From Flavobacterium sp. KACC 22763 (GTDB lineage: Bacteria; Bacteroidota; Bacteroidia; Flavobacteriales; Flavobacteriaceae): a stretch of 64,000 nucleotides of DNA. The stretch covers positions 4,402,001-4,466,000 of the forward strand of contig NZ_CP117879.1 in the NCBI RefSeq assembly GCF_028736155.1, written 5' to 3'. The translations under genes and the position numbers were made by a program. How positions within the stretch are numbered: position 1 is the first letter of the stretch; the number at the start of each line of letters is the position of its first letter. Shown here one piece after another: positions 39,779-49,711 of this stretch. The notes under the pieces are model-generated. The model had not been told where the DNA came from and did no database searches. It saw only the letters and a list, made by a program, of their open reading frames with translations.

Positions 39779-41122
39779 TTACTTGCCTACAATCGCCTTG
39801 TAAATGTCGTTACCATTAGCAAATAGTAGTAGTGAAATAAGTAAAACAAAACCAACCATTTGCGCATTCTCTAGGAATTTATCGCTCGGTTTTTTGCCAC
39901 TTACAATTTCATACAATAAAAACATAACATGACCACCATCAAGAGCCGGAATTGGCAATAAATTCATAACTCCAAGCATAATTGACAATAAAGCCGTGAT
40001 TGACCAGAAAACTTCCCAGCTCCAAGAACTAGGGAAAATATTATAAATAGCCGCAAAACCACCCACTTGTTTGTAAGCTTTAGTTTCTGGGTTAAAAATC
40101 ATTTTCAATTGTTTTCCGTAACCTACTAACTGATCTTTTCCTTTTTGAAGACCAACCGGAATAGATTCGAAGAAACCATATTCTTTTGTACTTATTTTAT
40201 AGTATCCTAGTTTTTCTAATGATTTCATATCTAAACCTCCAGCAAGAACATCTAAAGTTCCCTTTGTAGAAACTTTCAAAGTAAGAGGTGTTTCTTTCAA
40301 ATCACGTAAAACAATCGCAGGAATTTCTTTTCCTTTATTAGCTAATAAAACAGCTTTTGCCTCATCAAAATATTTAACTTTTTGTCCGTTAAGAGAAAGA
40401 ATCAAATCTTTTGGTTTTAAATTCTGATTAGCAGATTCTTCTGTAACTTTTCCAATTGCAAAAGGTCTACGAATATCGATAAGCATTCCTTTTTCTGTTT
40501 TAGAAAGCTGATCAACAAAATCAGTTGGCATTGTAATTGTTTGCTGTTGTCCGTTTCTTTCAATCAAAACGTGTTTTGCCATGATCACATTCATGTTCAT
40601 GTCACTGTCAAAATTTTCTACAGCTTTACCGTCAATAGAAATAATTTTATCACCAGTTTTAAAACCAGCCTTAAGCATAGCAGGATTTTCAATAGCAACA
40701 CCATCTTTTAAGTCAGCATTAGCAATATAAGTATCTCCGTAAGCAAACGCCATCCCGATATAGATAATAAAAGCCAGAATAAAGTTTACCGTAACACCGC
40801 CAAGCATGATAATTAAACGCTGCCACGCTGGTTTAGTACGAAATTCCCAAGGCTGAGGCGGAAGTGCCATCTGCTCTTTGTCCATACTTTCGTCAATCAT
40901 TCCAGAAATTTTCACATAACCACCCAACGGAAGCCATCCGATACCATATTCTGTTTCTCCGATTTTCTTTTTGAATAGTGAATATTTAACATCAAAAAAT
41001 AAATAAAATTTTTCGACTCTAGTTTTAAACAATTTTGCAGGGATAAAATGCCCTAATTCATGAAGAATAATAAGTAAAGATAAACTCAATAGAAATTGAG
41101 AGAGTTTGATAACTATATCCAT
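39779..41122 (-). CDS. rseP: RIP metalloprotease (site-2 protease, RseP type)
   Basis: This 447-residue intramembrane zinc protease cleaves membrane-bound anti-sigma or signal proteins. The zinc motif HELGH is at 21-25 in the first membrane segment, and the third ligand motif is in the C-terminal 'MNLLPIPALDGGH'. One or two PDZ domains lie between (about 125-290). Further membrane segments are near 105-125, 365-385 and 420-440. The tRNA-Asn pair lies downstream. It may act on substrates such as the ECF partner at 9815, but nothing here proves it. Confidence 0.94.
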   Translation of the reverse strand: MDIVIKLSQFLLSLSLLIILHELGHFIPAKLFKTRVEKFYLFFDVKYSLFKKKIGETEYGIGWLPLGGYVKISGMIDESMDKEQMALPPQPWEFRTKPAWQRLIIMLGGVTVNFILAFIIYIGMAFAYGDTYIANADLKDGVAIENPAMLKAGFKTGDKIISIDGKAVENFDSDMNMNVIMAKHVLIERNGQQQTITMPTDFVDQLSKTEKGMLIDIRRPFAIGKVTEESANQNLKPKDLILSLNGQKVKYFDEAKAVLLANKGKEIPAIVLRDLKETPLTLKVSTKGTLDVLAGGLDMKSLEKLGYYKISTKEYGFFESIPVGLQKGKDQLVGYGKQLKMIFNPETKAYKQVGGFAAIYNIFPSSWSWEVFWSITALLSIMLGVMNLLPIPALDGGHVMFLLYEIVSGKKPSDKFLENAQMVGFVLLISLLLFANGNDIYKAIVGK

Positions 41123-41322
41123 TTTTTGTTTTTAATTCGTATTTAACGCACAAAAGTAGCGTTTTCTATTTTAATATAAGTGTGCAAGATAGTGTTTAAG
41201 ATTTTAAATGTTTGTTAATTAATAAACATTTCGATTTCTCGTTTTAACAAGATACTGTAACTTTACTTTTTGAACACTGCCGTACTCAATTGGTAGTATA
41301 AAATCATTAAAAGTTACAGTAT

Positions 41323-42393
41323 ATGGCAACGAAATTATTTTCTCCTCTTACTATAAAAAAGATCACTTTAAAAAATAGAATTGCAATTTCACCAATGTGC
41401 CAGTATTCTGCAATTGACGGATTTGCAAACGATTGGCATCTAGTTCATTTAGGAAGCCGTGCCAGTGGGGGTGCCGGACTTATTATTCAGGAAGCGACGG
41501 CAGTTTCTCCAGAAGCTAGAATCTCTCCTGCCGATTTAGGAATCTGGAAAGATGAACATATCGAAAAACTAAAGCAGATTAATGCTTTTATAGTTTCTCA
41601 GAATTCGATTCCAGGAATCCAGTTAGCGCATGCAGGAAGAAAAGCTAGCGTTTCAGCTCCGTGGTTGGGAAACAAAAAATTAGATTTCGCTCAAGGCGGA
41701 TGGCAAACCGTTGCACCAAGTGCGATTCCGTATCATGAAGGCGAACCATTTCTTCCAGAAGCTTTAGATAAAAATGGAATTCAGAAAGTAATCTCCGATT
41801 TTAAAACCGCAACAAAAAGAGTAGTAGAAGCAGGATATCAGGTTGTAGAAATCCATGCGGCTCATGGATATTTATTGCACCAATTTTTATCGCCTTTAAC
41901 AAATGTGAGAACAGACGAATATGGAGGAAGTTTTGAGAACAGAATCCGTTTTACATTAGAAGTTGTAGAAGCAGTTCAGTCAGAATGGCCTTCAGATTTG
42001 CCTTTATTTGTTAGAATTTCAGCAACCGATTGGGCAGAAAACGGATGGAATCCAGAAGAATCTGTACAGCTTTCTAAAATATTAAAAGAAAAAGGAGTAG
42101 ATTTAATTGATGTTTCGTCAGGCGGATTGGTTTCGCATCAAAAAATAACATTAGGTCCAGGCTATCAGGTTCCTTTTGCAGAAAAAGTGAAAGCAGAAGC
42201 TGGCATTGCAACAGGCGCAGTTGGTTTAATCACAGAAGCCAAACAAGCCGAAGAAATTTTAGATATGGATCAAGCCGATTTGATTTTATTCGCTAGAGAA
42301 TCTTTAAGAAGCCCAAATCTCCCTTTGGATTTTGCTAAAGCATTAAACGACGATATTCAATGGCCAAAACAATACGAGAGAGCTAAACTTTAA
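41323..42393 (+). CDS. Old Yellow Enzyme family NADH:flavin oxidoreductase
   Basis: This 356-residue FMN-dependent ene-reductase of the YqjM/NamA type reduces activated C=C bonds with NAD(P)H. The TIM-barrel pattern includes 'NRIAISPMCQYSAIDGFAND' (the catalytic cysteine region), 'GIQLAHAGRKAS', 'EIHAAHGYLLHQFLSPLTN' (substrate-binding histidines) and 'RTDEYGGSFENRIRF'. The N-terminal 'LFSPLTIKK' start is typical, supporting the ATG at 41323. It is followed by a nested palindrome and an oxidoreductase gene. The physiological substrate is unknown. Confidence 0.92.
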   Translation: MATKLFSPLTIKKITLKNRIAISPMCQYSAIDGFANDWHLVHLGSRASGGAGLIIQEATAVSPEARISPADLGIWKDEHIEKLKQINAFIVSQNSIPGIQLAHAGRKASVSAPWLGNKKLDFAQGGWQTVAPSAIPYHEGEPFLPEALDKNGIQKVISDFKTATKRVVEAGYQVVEIHAAHGYLLHQFLSPLTNVRTDEYGGSFENRIRFTLEVVEAVQSEWPSDLPLFVRISATDWAENGWNPEESVQLSKILKEKGVDLIDVSSGGLVSHQKITLGPGYQVPFAEKVKAEAGIATGAVGLITEAKQAEEILDMDQADLILFARESLRSPNLPLDFAKALNDDIQWPKQYERAKL

Positions 42394-42402
42394 AATTTTA
42401 TA

Positions 42403-42563
42403 GCCACAGATTACACAGATTAAAATGATTTTTTTATTTTTTTTTCGCCACGAATTACACAAATTTTCACAAATCGTTGCGTTCAAAAGCTTAAAATAAT
42501 TCGTGTAGATTCGTGAAATTCGTGGCAAACAAAAAATCTTTTTTAATCACATTCATCTGTGGC
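42403..42563. repeat. Nested palindromic repeat (hairpin within hairpin)
   Basis: The outer arms 'gccacagattacacagatt' (42403) and 'aatcacattcatctgtggc' (to 42563) are complementary with some mismatches. They enclose a second pair, 'gccacgaattacacaaatttt' type (42447) and its partner ending 'gaaattcgtggc' (42526). The downstream gene starts at 42582, so the repeat precedes its start. It is a dispersed element family; see also 1371-1407. Confidence 0.7.
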
Positions 42564-42581
42564 AAAAAAAAATATAACAAC

Positions 42582-43625
42582 ATGCAGAAAATTAAAACAG
42601 CATTATTATCATACGGAATGTCGGGGAAAGTTTTTCACGCTCCGTTTTTAGATATTCACGAAGGATTTGAACTTTTAGGTTCTTGGGAAAGAAGTAAAAA
42701 ATTAATTCAGGAAGATTATCCATACGTAAAAAGCTATGCTTCGATAGACGAATTATTAAGTGATGATGTCGATTTGGTAATTGTAAATACGCCAGTCGGT
42801 ACGCATTACGAGTATGCCAAAAAAGTGCTTTTGGCAGGAAAACATGCCGTTGTAGAAAAAGCATTTACAACAACAGCTGCAGAAGCAAAAGAATTGGCAA
42901 AAATTGCCAAAGAAAAAGGTTTAAAATTGGCTGTTTTTCAGAACAGAAGATGGGATAGTGATTTTAAAACCGTAAAAAAAGTAATCGATGAGAACCTTTT
43001 GGGAGATTTGGTCGAAGCCGAATTTCATTTTGACAGATATAATCCGTTATTGAGTCCAAAAGCGCATAAAGAAACAGCCAATGATGGAGCGGGAGTTCTA
43101 AAAGATTTAGGTCCTCATATTATAGATCAGGCGATAAGTCTGTTTGGTTGTCCGAAAGCTGTATTTGGAGACATTCGCGTAACCAGAGAAAATTCTGTTG
43201 TAGACGACTGGATCGATTTGACGTTGTTTTATTCTAATTTCAGAGTCCGTTTAAAAGCAGGATTTTTTGTGAGAGAAGCCAATCCAGCGTATACTATTCA
43301 CGGAAAAAAAGGCTCTTTCTTAAAGCCTCGTGGAGATGTTCAGGAAGACGAATTGAAAATTGGCAAAAAACCAAATCTAGATTCTTGGGGAACAGAAGAT
43401 GAAAGTCTTCAAGGACTTTTGCACACCGAAATTGACGGTAAAATTGTGAGAGAAAAAATCCCAACGCTTCAAGGCAATTACTTTAGTTTCTTCGATGGTG
43501 TTTACGAATCAATTGCAAACGATAAAAAAGAGCCTGTTACTGCAGACGAAGGCGTAAAAGTAATGCAGGTGATAGAAGCCGCAATTGCGAGTAATGCCCA
43601 GCAAAAAGTAATAGGTATATCGTAG
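42582..43625 (+). CDS. Gfo/Idh/MocA family oxidoreductase
   Basis: This 347-residue NAD(P)-dependent oxidoreductase acts on sugars or related polyols. The Rossmann N-terminus is 'IKTALLSYGMSGKVFHAPFL' and the family motif 'AVVEKAFTTTAAEAKELAKI' contains E-K-A (residues near 92-94). The C-terminal part begins near 120. It starts at 'MQKIKTALLSYG'; a longer frame runs into the nested palindrome and is rejected. The substrate cannot be told. It ends before repeats and a strong terminator. Confidence 0.9.
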   Translation: MQKIKTALLSYGMSGKVFHAPFLDIHEGFELLGSWERSKKLIQEDYPYVKSYASIDELLSDDVDLVIVNTPVGTHYEYAKKVLLAGKHAVVEKAFTTTAAEAKELAKIAKEKGLKLAVFQNRRWDSDFKTVKKVIDENLLGDLVEAEFHFDRYNPLLSPKAHKETANDGAGVLKDLGPHIIDQAISLFGCPKAVFGDIRVTRENSVVDDWIDLTLFYSNFRVRLKAGFFVREANPAYTIHGKKGSFLKPRGDVQEDELKIGKKPNLDSWGTEDESLQGLLHTEIDGKIVREKIPTLQGNYFSFFDGVYESIANDKKEPVTADEGVKVMQVIEAAIASNAQQKVIGIS

Positions 43626-43680
43626 TCATTCCTTAGGAATGTTTCATTGGTAGAAAGTAATAATATTCATCCGCATTTAC

Positions 43681-43748
43681 GTTCTGTAGAAACGTTTGAT
43701 TTCGGGCAATTTTTTAATAATCTAATGTTTCAAACGTTCCTACGGAAC
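43681..43748. repeat. Inverted repeat of the 'aacgttcctacggaac' family
   Basis: GTTCTGTAGAAACGTTTGA (43681-43699) and TCAAACGTTCCTACGGAAC (43730-43748) are complementary at 17 of 19 positions. A related stretch 'cattccttaggaatg' is at 43627-43641. The 365-base gap (43626-43990) also holds the terminator and the MFS promoter; no gene is seen. Confidence 0.6.
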
Positions 43749-43763
43749 AATGAAATATAAATA

Positions 43764-43803
43764 AAAAGGGATTATCTCAAGAATTGAGATAATCCCTTTT
43801 TAT
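43764..43803 (+). terminator. Strong terminator before the MFS gene
   Basis: AAAAGGGATTATCTCAA pairs perfectly with TTGAGATAATCCCTTTT around GAA (17-bp stem), followed by a T-rich tail. Confidence 0.85.
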
Positions 43804-43933
43804 TTTCTTAAAAAAATCAAACAAATTATAATTCTCTTAAGCCCGAAAAATTGTAATTTTAATAAGCCAAATTCAAATAAAAACCTTTGAATTTATAAAC
43901 AATAACGTTGTATATTGTGTATAACCTTAGGCT

Positions 43934-43967
43934 TTGTGCGCTTTGACGAGCGTTTTTAGTATTTTTG
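43934..43967 (+). promoter_or_regulatory. Probable promoter of the MFS transporter gene
   Basis: TTG (43934-43936), 23 bases, then TATTTTTG (43960-43967). The ATG is 24 bases further on. Confidence 0.5.
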
Positions 43968-43990
43968 CAACATTCCAATAAAAATTCAAT

Positions 43991-45205
43991 ATGCTGATAA
44001 ATATTAATCCATTATCGCTTTTTCAGACCAAAGCCAAAATCAAGAAAGTATTTAGAGAAGCCAAAGCTTCGTATTTAAATCGCATTCGTTTTGCTGTTGG
44101 GATGTTTTATTTCGGAATGGGTTTGAGTTTTGCCACATGGGCCAGTAGAATTCCAGATATCAAATCTGCTTTGCATTTAACAGAAGGCGATTTGGGTTCT
44201 ATACTTTTTGCACTTCCCGTTGGACAGCTAATTGTTATGCCTTTTTCGGGAAAAATGGTAACCAAATTTGGTAGCCACCGTGTTCTAATTTTCTCTTTAA
44301 TAATGTATGTTTTGTGCCTTATTAATTTAGGTTTGGCAACAACATCATTACAATTATCATTAGGATTATTTTTATTTGGTGTGTTCGGAAATCTTGCCAA
44401 TATTGCTGTAAACACACAAGGAGTTTACACTGAGGTTTTGTTCAAAAAAACGATCATGTCTTCTTTTCATGGTATGTGGAGTTTTGCCGGATTTACTGGT
44501 GCGCTGGTAGGTTTAGGAATGCTGGCTTTAAAATTAAGTCCGCTGCATCACTTTATAATTGTAGCCGGAATTGTTTTATTGATGGTCGCTTTTAATTTTA
44601 AATTTTTGGTTAGAGCCAAAGAAAAAAAGAAACCCAAAGTAGAGGGTAAAAAACTATTTGTAAAACCAGATACGGCTTTGCTTTGGCTTGGCGTTATAGG
44701 GTTCTGCAGTATGGCCAGTGAAGGCGTTATGTTTGATTGGAGCGGTGTTTACTTTAAAGATATTGTAAAAGCACCTGGGCCATTGGTGGTTTTGGGCTAC
44801 ACTTCTTTTATGATTATGATGGCCAGCGGAAGATTCCTCGGCGACGGATTGATCAATAAATTTGGACGCGAACGCGTTATGCAGATTAGCGGTGTTATGA
44901 TTTCGGCTGGACTTTTTACAGCTGTTTTTCTTCCTTATATAATTCCGTGCACGATTGCCTTTATGTTTGTAGGTTTGGGCGTTGCAACAATTGTTCCTAC
45001 GGTTTACAGTATTGCTGGTAAAAACCCGACTGTACCCGCGGGCGAAGCCTTAACGATTGTTTCTAGTGTAAGTTTCTTAGGTTTCTTAATGGGACCGCCT
45101 GTAATTGGGCATATTGCTCAAAGTTTCGGACTGCAGTTTTCTTTTGCTTTTATCGGAATTTTTGGAGTTCTGATTGCTTTTATGGTTTCTAAAATTAGAA
45201 CGTAA
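43991..45205 (+). CDS. MFS transporter
   Basis: This 404-residue major facilitator has about twelve hydrophobic segments from residue 30 onward. 'MGLSFATWASRIPDIKSALH' in the first part is typical of the sugar-type subfamily, and the loop 'GKMVTKFGSHRVL' resembles the conserved GxLaDrxGrkxxl motif. The N-terminal 30 residues are cytoplasmic and basic. It stands alone with its own promoter. A sugar or drug could be the cargo; the sequence does not tell. Confidence 0.88.
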   Translation: MLININPLSLFQTKAKIKKVFREAKASYLNRIRFAVGMFYFGMGLSFATWASRIPDIKSALHLTEGDLGSILFALPVGQLIVMPFSGKMVTKFGSHRVLIFSLIMYVLCLINLGLATTSLQLSLGLFLFGVFGNLANIAVNTQGVYTEVLFKKTIMSSFHGMWSFAGFTGALVGLGMLALKLSPLHHFIIVAGIVLLMVAFNFKFLVRAKEKKKPKVEGKKLFVKPDTALLWLGVIGFCSMASEGVMFDWSGVYFKDIVKAPGPLVVLGYTSFMIMMASGRFLGDGLINKFGRERVMQISGVMISAGLFTAVFLPYIIPCTIAFMFVGLGVATIVPTVYSIAGKNPTVPAGEALTIVSSVSFLGFLMGPPVIGHIAQSFGLQFSFAFIGIFGVLIAFMVSKIRT

Positions 45206-45263
45206 GCATAACTCTATCTTTGATTAATATTTATTAAAAGCGATTAATTTTGTAAGATTTTAT

Positions 45264-45292
45264 TTGTTTTTTAAATATTTTGCCTACATTTG
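45264..45292 (+). promoter_or_regulatory. Promoter of the TonB receptor gene
   Basis: TTG (45264-45266), 18 bases, TACATTTG (45285-45292). It predicts a leader of about 105 bases. Confidence 0.6.
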
Positions 45293-45401
45293 AATTTAAG
45301 CAATAGCTTGAGTTTTTAAAATGCTTTTTTTCCAAAAATCAATTTTATCTTTTGAATTAGGGTTGTTATCCAAGAAATTTCAAAGTTAATAATAGGTTTT
45401 A

Positions 45402-48221
45402 ATGGTAAAAAAATACGCATTCTTCTTTATTTTTTGGTTCTTTAATTTTGCTTTTGCACAACAAGAAATAACAGTAACAGGAATTATTATTGATGCCCGA
45501 ACACAGAATCCGCTGGAAAATGTAGTGGTCACGATACAGAATACGGCTGTGATGCAGCTTACGTCAAAAACAGGGAAATTTGAACTTCATATTTTTCCTC
45601 AAAAAGAGCAATTGCTTTTACTCAGAAGCCAAGGATACAAAGATTTTCTTTTGAAAGTAAAGTCCAATGCTGGACAGAATATTAATCTCGGAATATTACA
45701 ATTAGAAGATACTTATTCAGATGAGGTTCCAGCGGCATTAATTACGCTATCAGATAATGACTTTTCAGATGATAACAGTTCATCTGAAATGACATCGGGA
45801 CTTTTGCAATCGTCAAGAGATGCTTTTATGCAGGCAGCGGCTTTCAATTGGGGACAAGCTAGATTTAGGATGCGTGGTTTAGACAGCGAAAATGCTATCA
45901 CAATGCTTAACGGAATGCCAATGAATAAAATCTACGATGGCAGACCACAATGGAGCAATTGGGGCGGTTTGAACAATGTACTTCGAAATCAAGAATTCTC
46001 AGTCGGAACGGCAGCTTCCAATTATACTTTTGGTGGGGTTTTAGGTACTCAGCAGATTTTTACACGTGCTTCTTTGTATAGAAAAGGAACATCACTAACG
46101 TTTTCTGGAAGCAATACTACTTATTTATGGCGTGCAATCGGCACTTATGCTTCAGGAATGAATGCTTCGGGCTGGGCTTTTGCCGTTTCGGCTGGAAAAC
46201 GTTGGGCAGACGAAGGGTATTTTGAAGGCACAAATTTCGATGCCGATTCTTTTTTTCTTAGTGTGGAAAAGAAACTAAACAACAAACATTCTCTCAATTT
46301 TACAGGATTTTATACGCCTAATTCTCGTGGAAAGAATTCTTCTAATACCACTGAGGTTAGCGATTTAATGGGAGAAAAATACAATTCATATTGGGGGTTT
46401 CAGAATGGTGAAAAGCGAAATGCAAGAGTGAAAAATGTAGAAGAGCCTTTATTTATGCTCAATCATTATTTTAAAATTGATGATAAAACCAATCTGAATT
46501 CTGCAATTATGTATCAATTTGGGAAAGTTGGAAACAGCAATATCGATTACCAAAATGCAGATAGTCCTGATCCAGTTTATTATAAAAAAATGCCAAGCTA
46601 TTTTAGTTCGCTTTATGCTAAAGATCAGGGAGAATTTTCAGGTGAATTTACTCCGGATTATGAAAATGCAGAAAAAAGTAAAATAGCATTTTTAGCAGAT
46701 CCGCAGATCAATTGGAACGAGATGTATTTTGCTAATCAAAAAATAGGGCAAAATGGTTATGTGCCTGCGCAGAGCCATTATGTGCTTTATGAAGACAGAA
46801 CAGATGATAGGACTTTGGCAGTAAACTCAAATCTGAATACACAGATAACACCCAATATTTCTTTTGATGGCGGATTTACTTTTAAGAAATTAAAATCACA
46901 TAATTTTCAATATTTACTTGATCTTCTTGGCGGAGCCTATTTTGAAGATATAGATCCGTTTTACAAAGGAAATCTATCGCAATCAGATTTGTTGCATCCA
47001 GATCGTCAAGTCGTAAAAGGAGATATCTACGGATACAATTACAATTTATTGGCTAATACTTTAGATGTTTTTGCGCAGTTTAAATTTAGTTATAACAAAA
47101 CAGAATTCTTCTTGGCACAATCCTATTCTATGTCAGATTATCAAAGAGAGGGGCTATATCAAAACGGATTGTATGCAACAAATTCTTTAGGCAAAAGCGA
47201 GAAAGTAAATTTTGAGAATTTCGGTTTTAAAGGCGGTTTTACCTATAAAATTTCGGGAAAACAGCTGTTGTTTTTTAATGCCGCACATTTTACCAGAGCG
47301 CCTTCACTGCGAAATACTTTTTCAAATTCACGTTTAAATAATACTGTTGTAGACGGAATCGAAAGTGAAAATATCACTAGTGCTGAGGCTAATTATGTAT
47401 ATCGTTCATCAAAATTCAAATTGCGATTAACGGCCTATTATACTATGATCAAAAATACCTCGAAAACTTCTTATTTCTATGCCGAAGGAATTTTTGATAA
47501 TGGTTCGGGTTATGATGCAGCAAATGCCTTTGTCAGCCAAACTTTGACCAATTTGGATAAGAAAAATACAGGAGCAGAATTAAGTTTTGAATATCAGATT
47601 TGGCCAACATTAAAAACAACTTTATCCGCAGCATTTGGAAATTACATCTACAGCAGCAATCCGAATGTAATGATTGTAAACGATGCTAATAGGGCAAAAG
47701 AAGGAGCGCAAACGACTTTTGATTTTGGACAAGCCTATTTGAAGAATTACAAACAGTCTGGAACTCCACAACAGGCTTATTCATTTGGTTTAGAATATCG
47801 TGACCCAAAGTTTTGGTGGATTGGCGGAAACATCAATTATTTGACAGAAAGTTATATTGATGTTTCGCCAATCTCGAGAACATCTCAATTTTACATCAAT
47901 CCGGCCAATGGTTTTCCTTTTCCTGAAGCAACTTCCGAAAGAGGGAATGAATTGCTAAAACAAGAAAAATTTAATCCTGTCACATTATTGAATTTGAGCG
48001 GAGGCAAATCTTGGCGTATTCATAAAAAATACGTGGGGCTTTTTGCCAGTGTAAATAATGTTTTGGATTTAATGTATAAAACGGGCGGTTTCGAACAGGC
48101 GAGGAATGCCAATTTTAGAGCGTTAAATCAAGATGTTTCAAGCGGAATACCATCTTTTGGGCCAAGATATTATTATGGCTATGGCCGAACTTATTTTCTA
48201 AATCTTACAATCGGTTTATAA
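45402..48221 (+). CDS. TonB-dependent receptor with N-terminal carboxypeptidase-regulatory-like domain
   Basis: This 939-residue outer-membrane receptor has a signal peptide (1-19). A CarboxypepD_reg-like beta sandwich (about 22-105, 'VTGIIIDARTQNPLENVVVT') is followed by a plug domain ('FNWGQARFRMRGLDSENAIT' then 'MLNGMPMNKIYDGRPQWSNW'). A 22-strand-type barrel then runs to the end ('YGRTYFLNLTIGL'). It imports a ligand using TonB energy. A DUF5689 lipoprotein gene follows 19 bases later, so the two probably form a receptor/surface-lipoprotein pair. The ligand is unknown. Confidence 0.9.
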   Translation: MVKKYAFFFIFWFFNFAFAQQEITVTGIIIDARTQNPLENVVVTIQNTAVMQLTSKTGKFELHIFPQKEQLLLLRSQGYKDFLLKVKSNAGQNINLGILQLEDTYSDEVPAALITLSDNDFSDDNSSSEMTSGLLQSSRDAFMQAAAFNWGQARFRMRGLDSENAITMLNGMPMNKIYDGRPQWSNWGGLNNVLRNQEFSVGTAASNYTFGGVLGTQQIFTRASLYRKGTSLTFSGSNTTYLWRAIGTYASGMNASGWAFAVSAGKRWADEGYFEGTNFDADSFFLSVEKKLNNKHSLNFTGFYTPNSRGKNSSNTTEVSDLMGEKYNSYWGFQNGEKRNARVKNVEEPLFMLNHYFKIDDKTNLNSAIMYQFGKVGNSNIDYQNADSPDPVYYKKMPSYFSSLYAKDQGEFSGEFTPDYENAEKSKIAFLADPQINWNEMYFANQKIGQNGYVPAQSHYVLYEDRTDDRTLAVNSNLNTQITPNISFDGGFTFKKLKSHNFQYLLDLLGGAYFEDIDPFYKGNLSQSDLLHPDRQVVKGDIYGYNYNLLANTLDVFAQFKFSYNKTEFFLAQSYSMSDYQREGLYQNGLYATNSLGKSEKVNFENFGFKGGFTYKISGKQLLFFNAAHFTRAPSLRNTFSNSRLNNTVVDGIESENITSAEANYVYRSSKFKLRLTAYYTMIKNTSKTSYFYAEGIFDNGSGYDAANAFVSQTLTNLDKKNTGAELSFEYQIWPTLKTTLSAAFGNYIYSSNPNVMIVNDANRAKEGAQTTFDFGQAYLKNYKQSGTPQQAYSFGLEYRDPKFWWIGGNINYLTESYIDVSPISRTSQFYINPANGFPFPEATSERGNELLKQEKFNPVTLLNLSGGKSWRIHKKYVGLFASVNNVLDLMYKTGGFEQARNANFRALNQDVSSGIPSFGPRYYYGYGRTYFLNLTIGL

Positions 48222-48240
48222 AACTGAAAACCTATTTCTC

Positions 48241-49575
48241 ATGAAAAAACTAATTTTAATTTTTGTATTATCCTTAATCAGCTGCAGTAAAGAAGTTGAA
48301 ACTCCAGAATTAGCCTGCACTCAGCCCAATCTTTCTGTGAATAAAAGTGTAGAAAAAGTGTATGAGCTTGCGAGTCCAACAGCAAAACAATATTTGTACG
48401 ATGACATTATAGAGGCTTATGTGGTTTCGAGTGATGAAGGAGGTAATTTCTTCAAAACTATTTCATTGCAGACTAAAGAAACTGAAAAAGTACAGGCAAT
48501 TGGGTTTAGTGTTCCAATTGATGCAACTAATACTTACATCGATTATCGAGTGGGAAATAAGGTGTTTGTAAAACTTAAAAACCAATTTACAGATTTGTAT
48601 TATGGTGGTTTAAGAATAGGGAGTTTGTATGTGAGCAATGCTGGCGACCCGACAATTGGAAGAATTTCTCAAAATGAATATAAAAATGTATTAAACGCTT
48701 CGTGTACAAATATAGACGAGAATCAATTGGTTAAATCACTTTCTATAGAAAAAGCACTTTCAGATTCTAAGCTAAATACGTTGATAGAATTAAACGATGT
48801 GGAATTTACCGAAGCAGCATTAGGACGCCATTATTTTGAAGAATCAAATAATGTTGGAGGTTCAACAAACTGGTATTTAAGAGATAAAACAGGAAATCAG
48901 ATTATTTTTAGAACCAGCAGTTATGCAAAATTTGCAGATCATTTTGTGCCAGAAGGAAGCGGAACGGTCAAAGGAATTCTAACAAAATTTGGTACAGACT
49001 ATCAGTTTATGGTTCGTTATGAAAGCGATATTGTGATGAACGGAAAAAGAAATACTCCGCTTTTTGCAGAAGATTTCCAGTCGGTTAAAAATAACGTCAA
49101 TTTTGTGCTTCCAGGTTGGAGTAATATTGTAGAAAAAGCTACAAAACTCTGGAAAAGCATGGTATATTCTGGAAATGGCTATGCTGAATTTAATACAACA
49201 AGCACAACGGCAGCCGAGAATGTGGCTTGGCTTGTGTCGCCTAAAATAAATTTATCAGAATATAAAAATGCAGTACTTTCTTTTAGAAGCGCGCAACACG
49301 ATTTGAAGATTGATTCTCCATTAAATACTTTAGAAGTATATGTTTCAACTAATTTTGATGGTGCAAGTGTGACTAAAGCAAAATGGACAAAATTGGAAGC
49401 AAAAGTCCCAACACTCTCAACTCCTTCCCGTGAGTTTATCAGCTCGGGCGGAATTGATCTTTCTTCTTATTCTGGGAACATAAATATTGCCTTTAAGTAT
49501 ATTGGCTCAGGAAAAGACAAAACATTAAATGGTGCATTTATGGTTGATGATATTAAAATATTTGGAGAAAAGTAA
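48241..49575 (+). CDS. DUF5689 lipoprotein with choice-of-anchor J-like domain
   Basis: This 444-residue lipoprotein has a lipobox 'SLISC' (C15). The DUF5689 part spans roughly 20-265 ('IIEAYVVSSDEGGNFFKTIS', 'DYRVGNKVFVKL', 'GTVKGILTKFGTDYQFMVR'). It is followed by a jelly-roll carbohydrate-binding-like part from 275 ('FAEDFQSVKNN', 'GAFMVDDIKIF'), as in choice-of-anchor J domains. It is encoded with the TonB receptor and is likely on the cell surface, helping to bind the ligand. The family name is from memory. Confidence 0.82.
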   Translation: MKKLILIFVLSLISCSKEVETPELACTQPNLSVNKSVEKVYELASPTAKQYLYDDIIEAYVVSSDEGGNFFKTISLQTKETEKVQAIGFSVPIDATNTYIDYRVGNKVFVKLKNQFTDLYYGGLRIGSLYVSNAGDPTIGRISQNEYKNVLNASCTNIDENQLVKSLSIEKALSDSKLNTLIELNDVEFTEAALGRHYFEESNNVGGSTNWYLRDKTGNQIIFRTSSYAKFADHFVPEGSGTVKGILTKFGTDYQFMVRYESDIVMNGKRNTPLFAEDFQSVKNNVNFVLPGWSNIVEKATKLWKSMVYSGNGYAEFNTTSTTAAENVAWLVSPKINLSEYKNAVLSFRSAQHDLKIDSPLNTLEVYVSTNFDGASVTKAKWTKLEAKVPTLSTPSREFISSGGIDLSSYSGNINIAFKYIGSGKDKTLNGAFMVDDIKIFGEK

Positions 49576-49711
49576 GCGGTATTTTGTAAAAAGGAAATTA
49601 ATAGGCTGAATTTTAGAGTATTATTGAAAAGTTTGTAGTTTTTGTACTTCAAAGTGTTAAAATCTAATTGAATTTTGTACTTTGGTCATCCCAAATCAAT
49701 ACAAATACCAC

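Noticed and set aside
41271..41322. A tRNA-like 'actcaattggtagta' stretch before the Old Yellow Enzyme gene
   Set aside because: Only a D-arm-like word is present; there is no acceptor or T arm.
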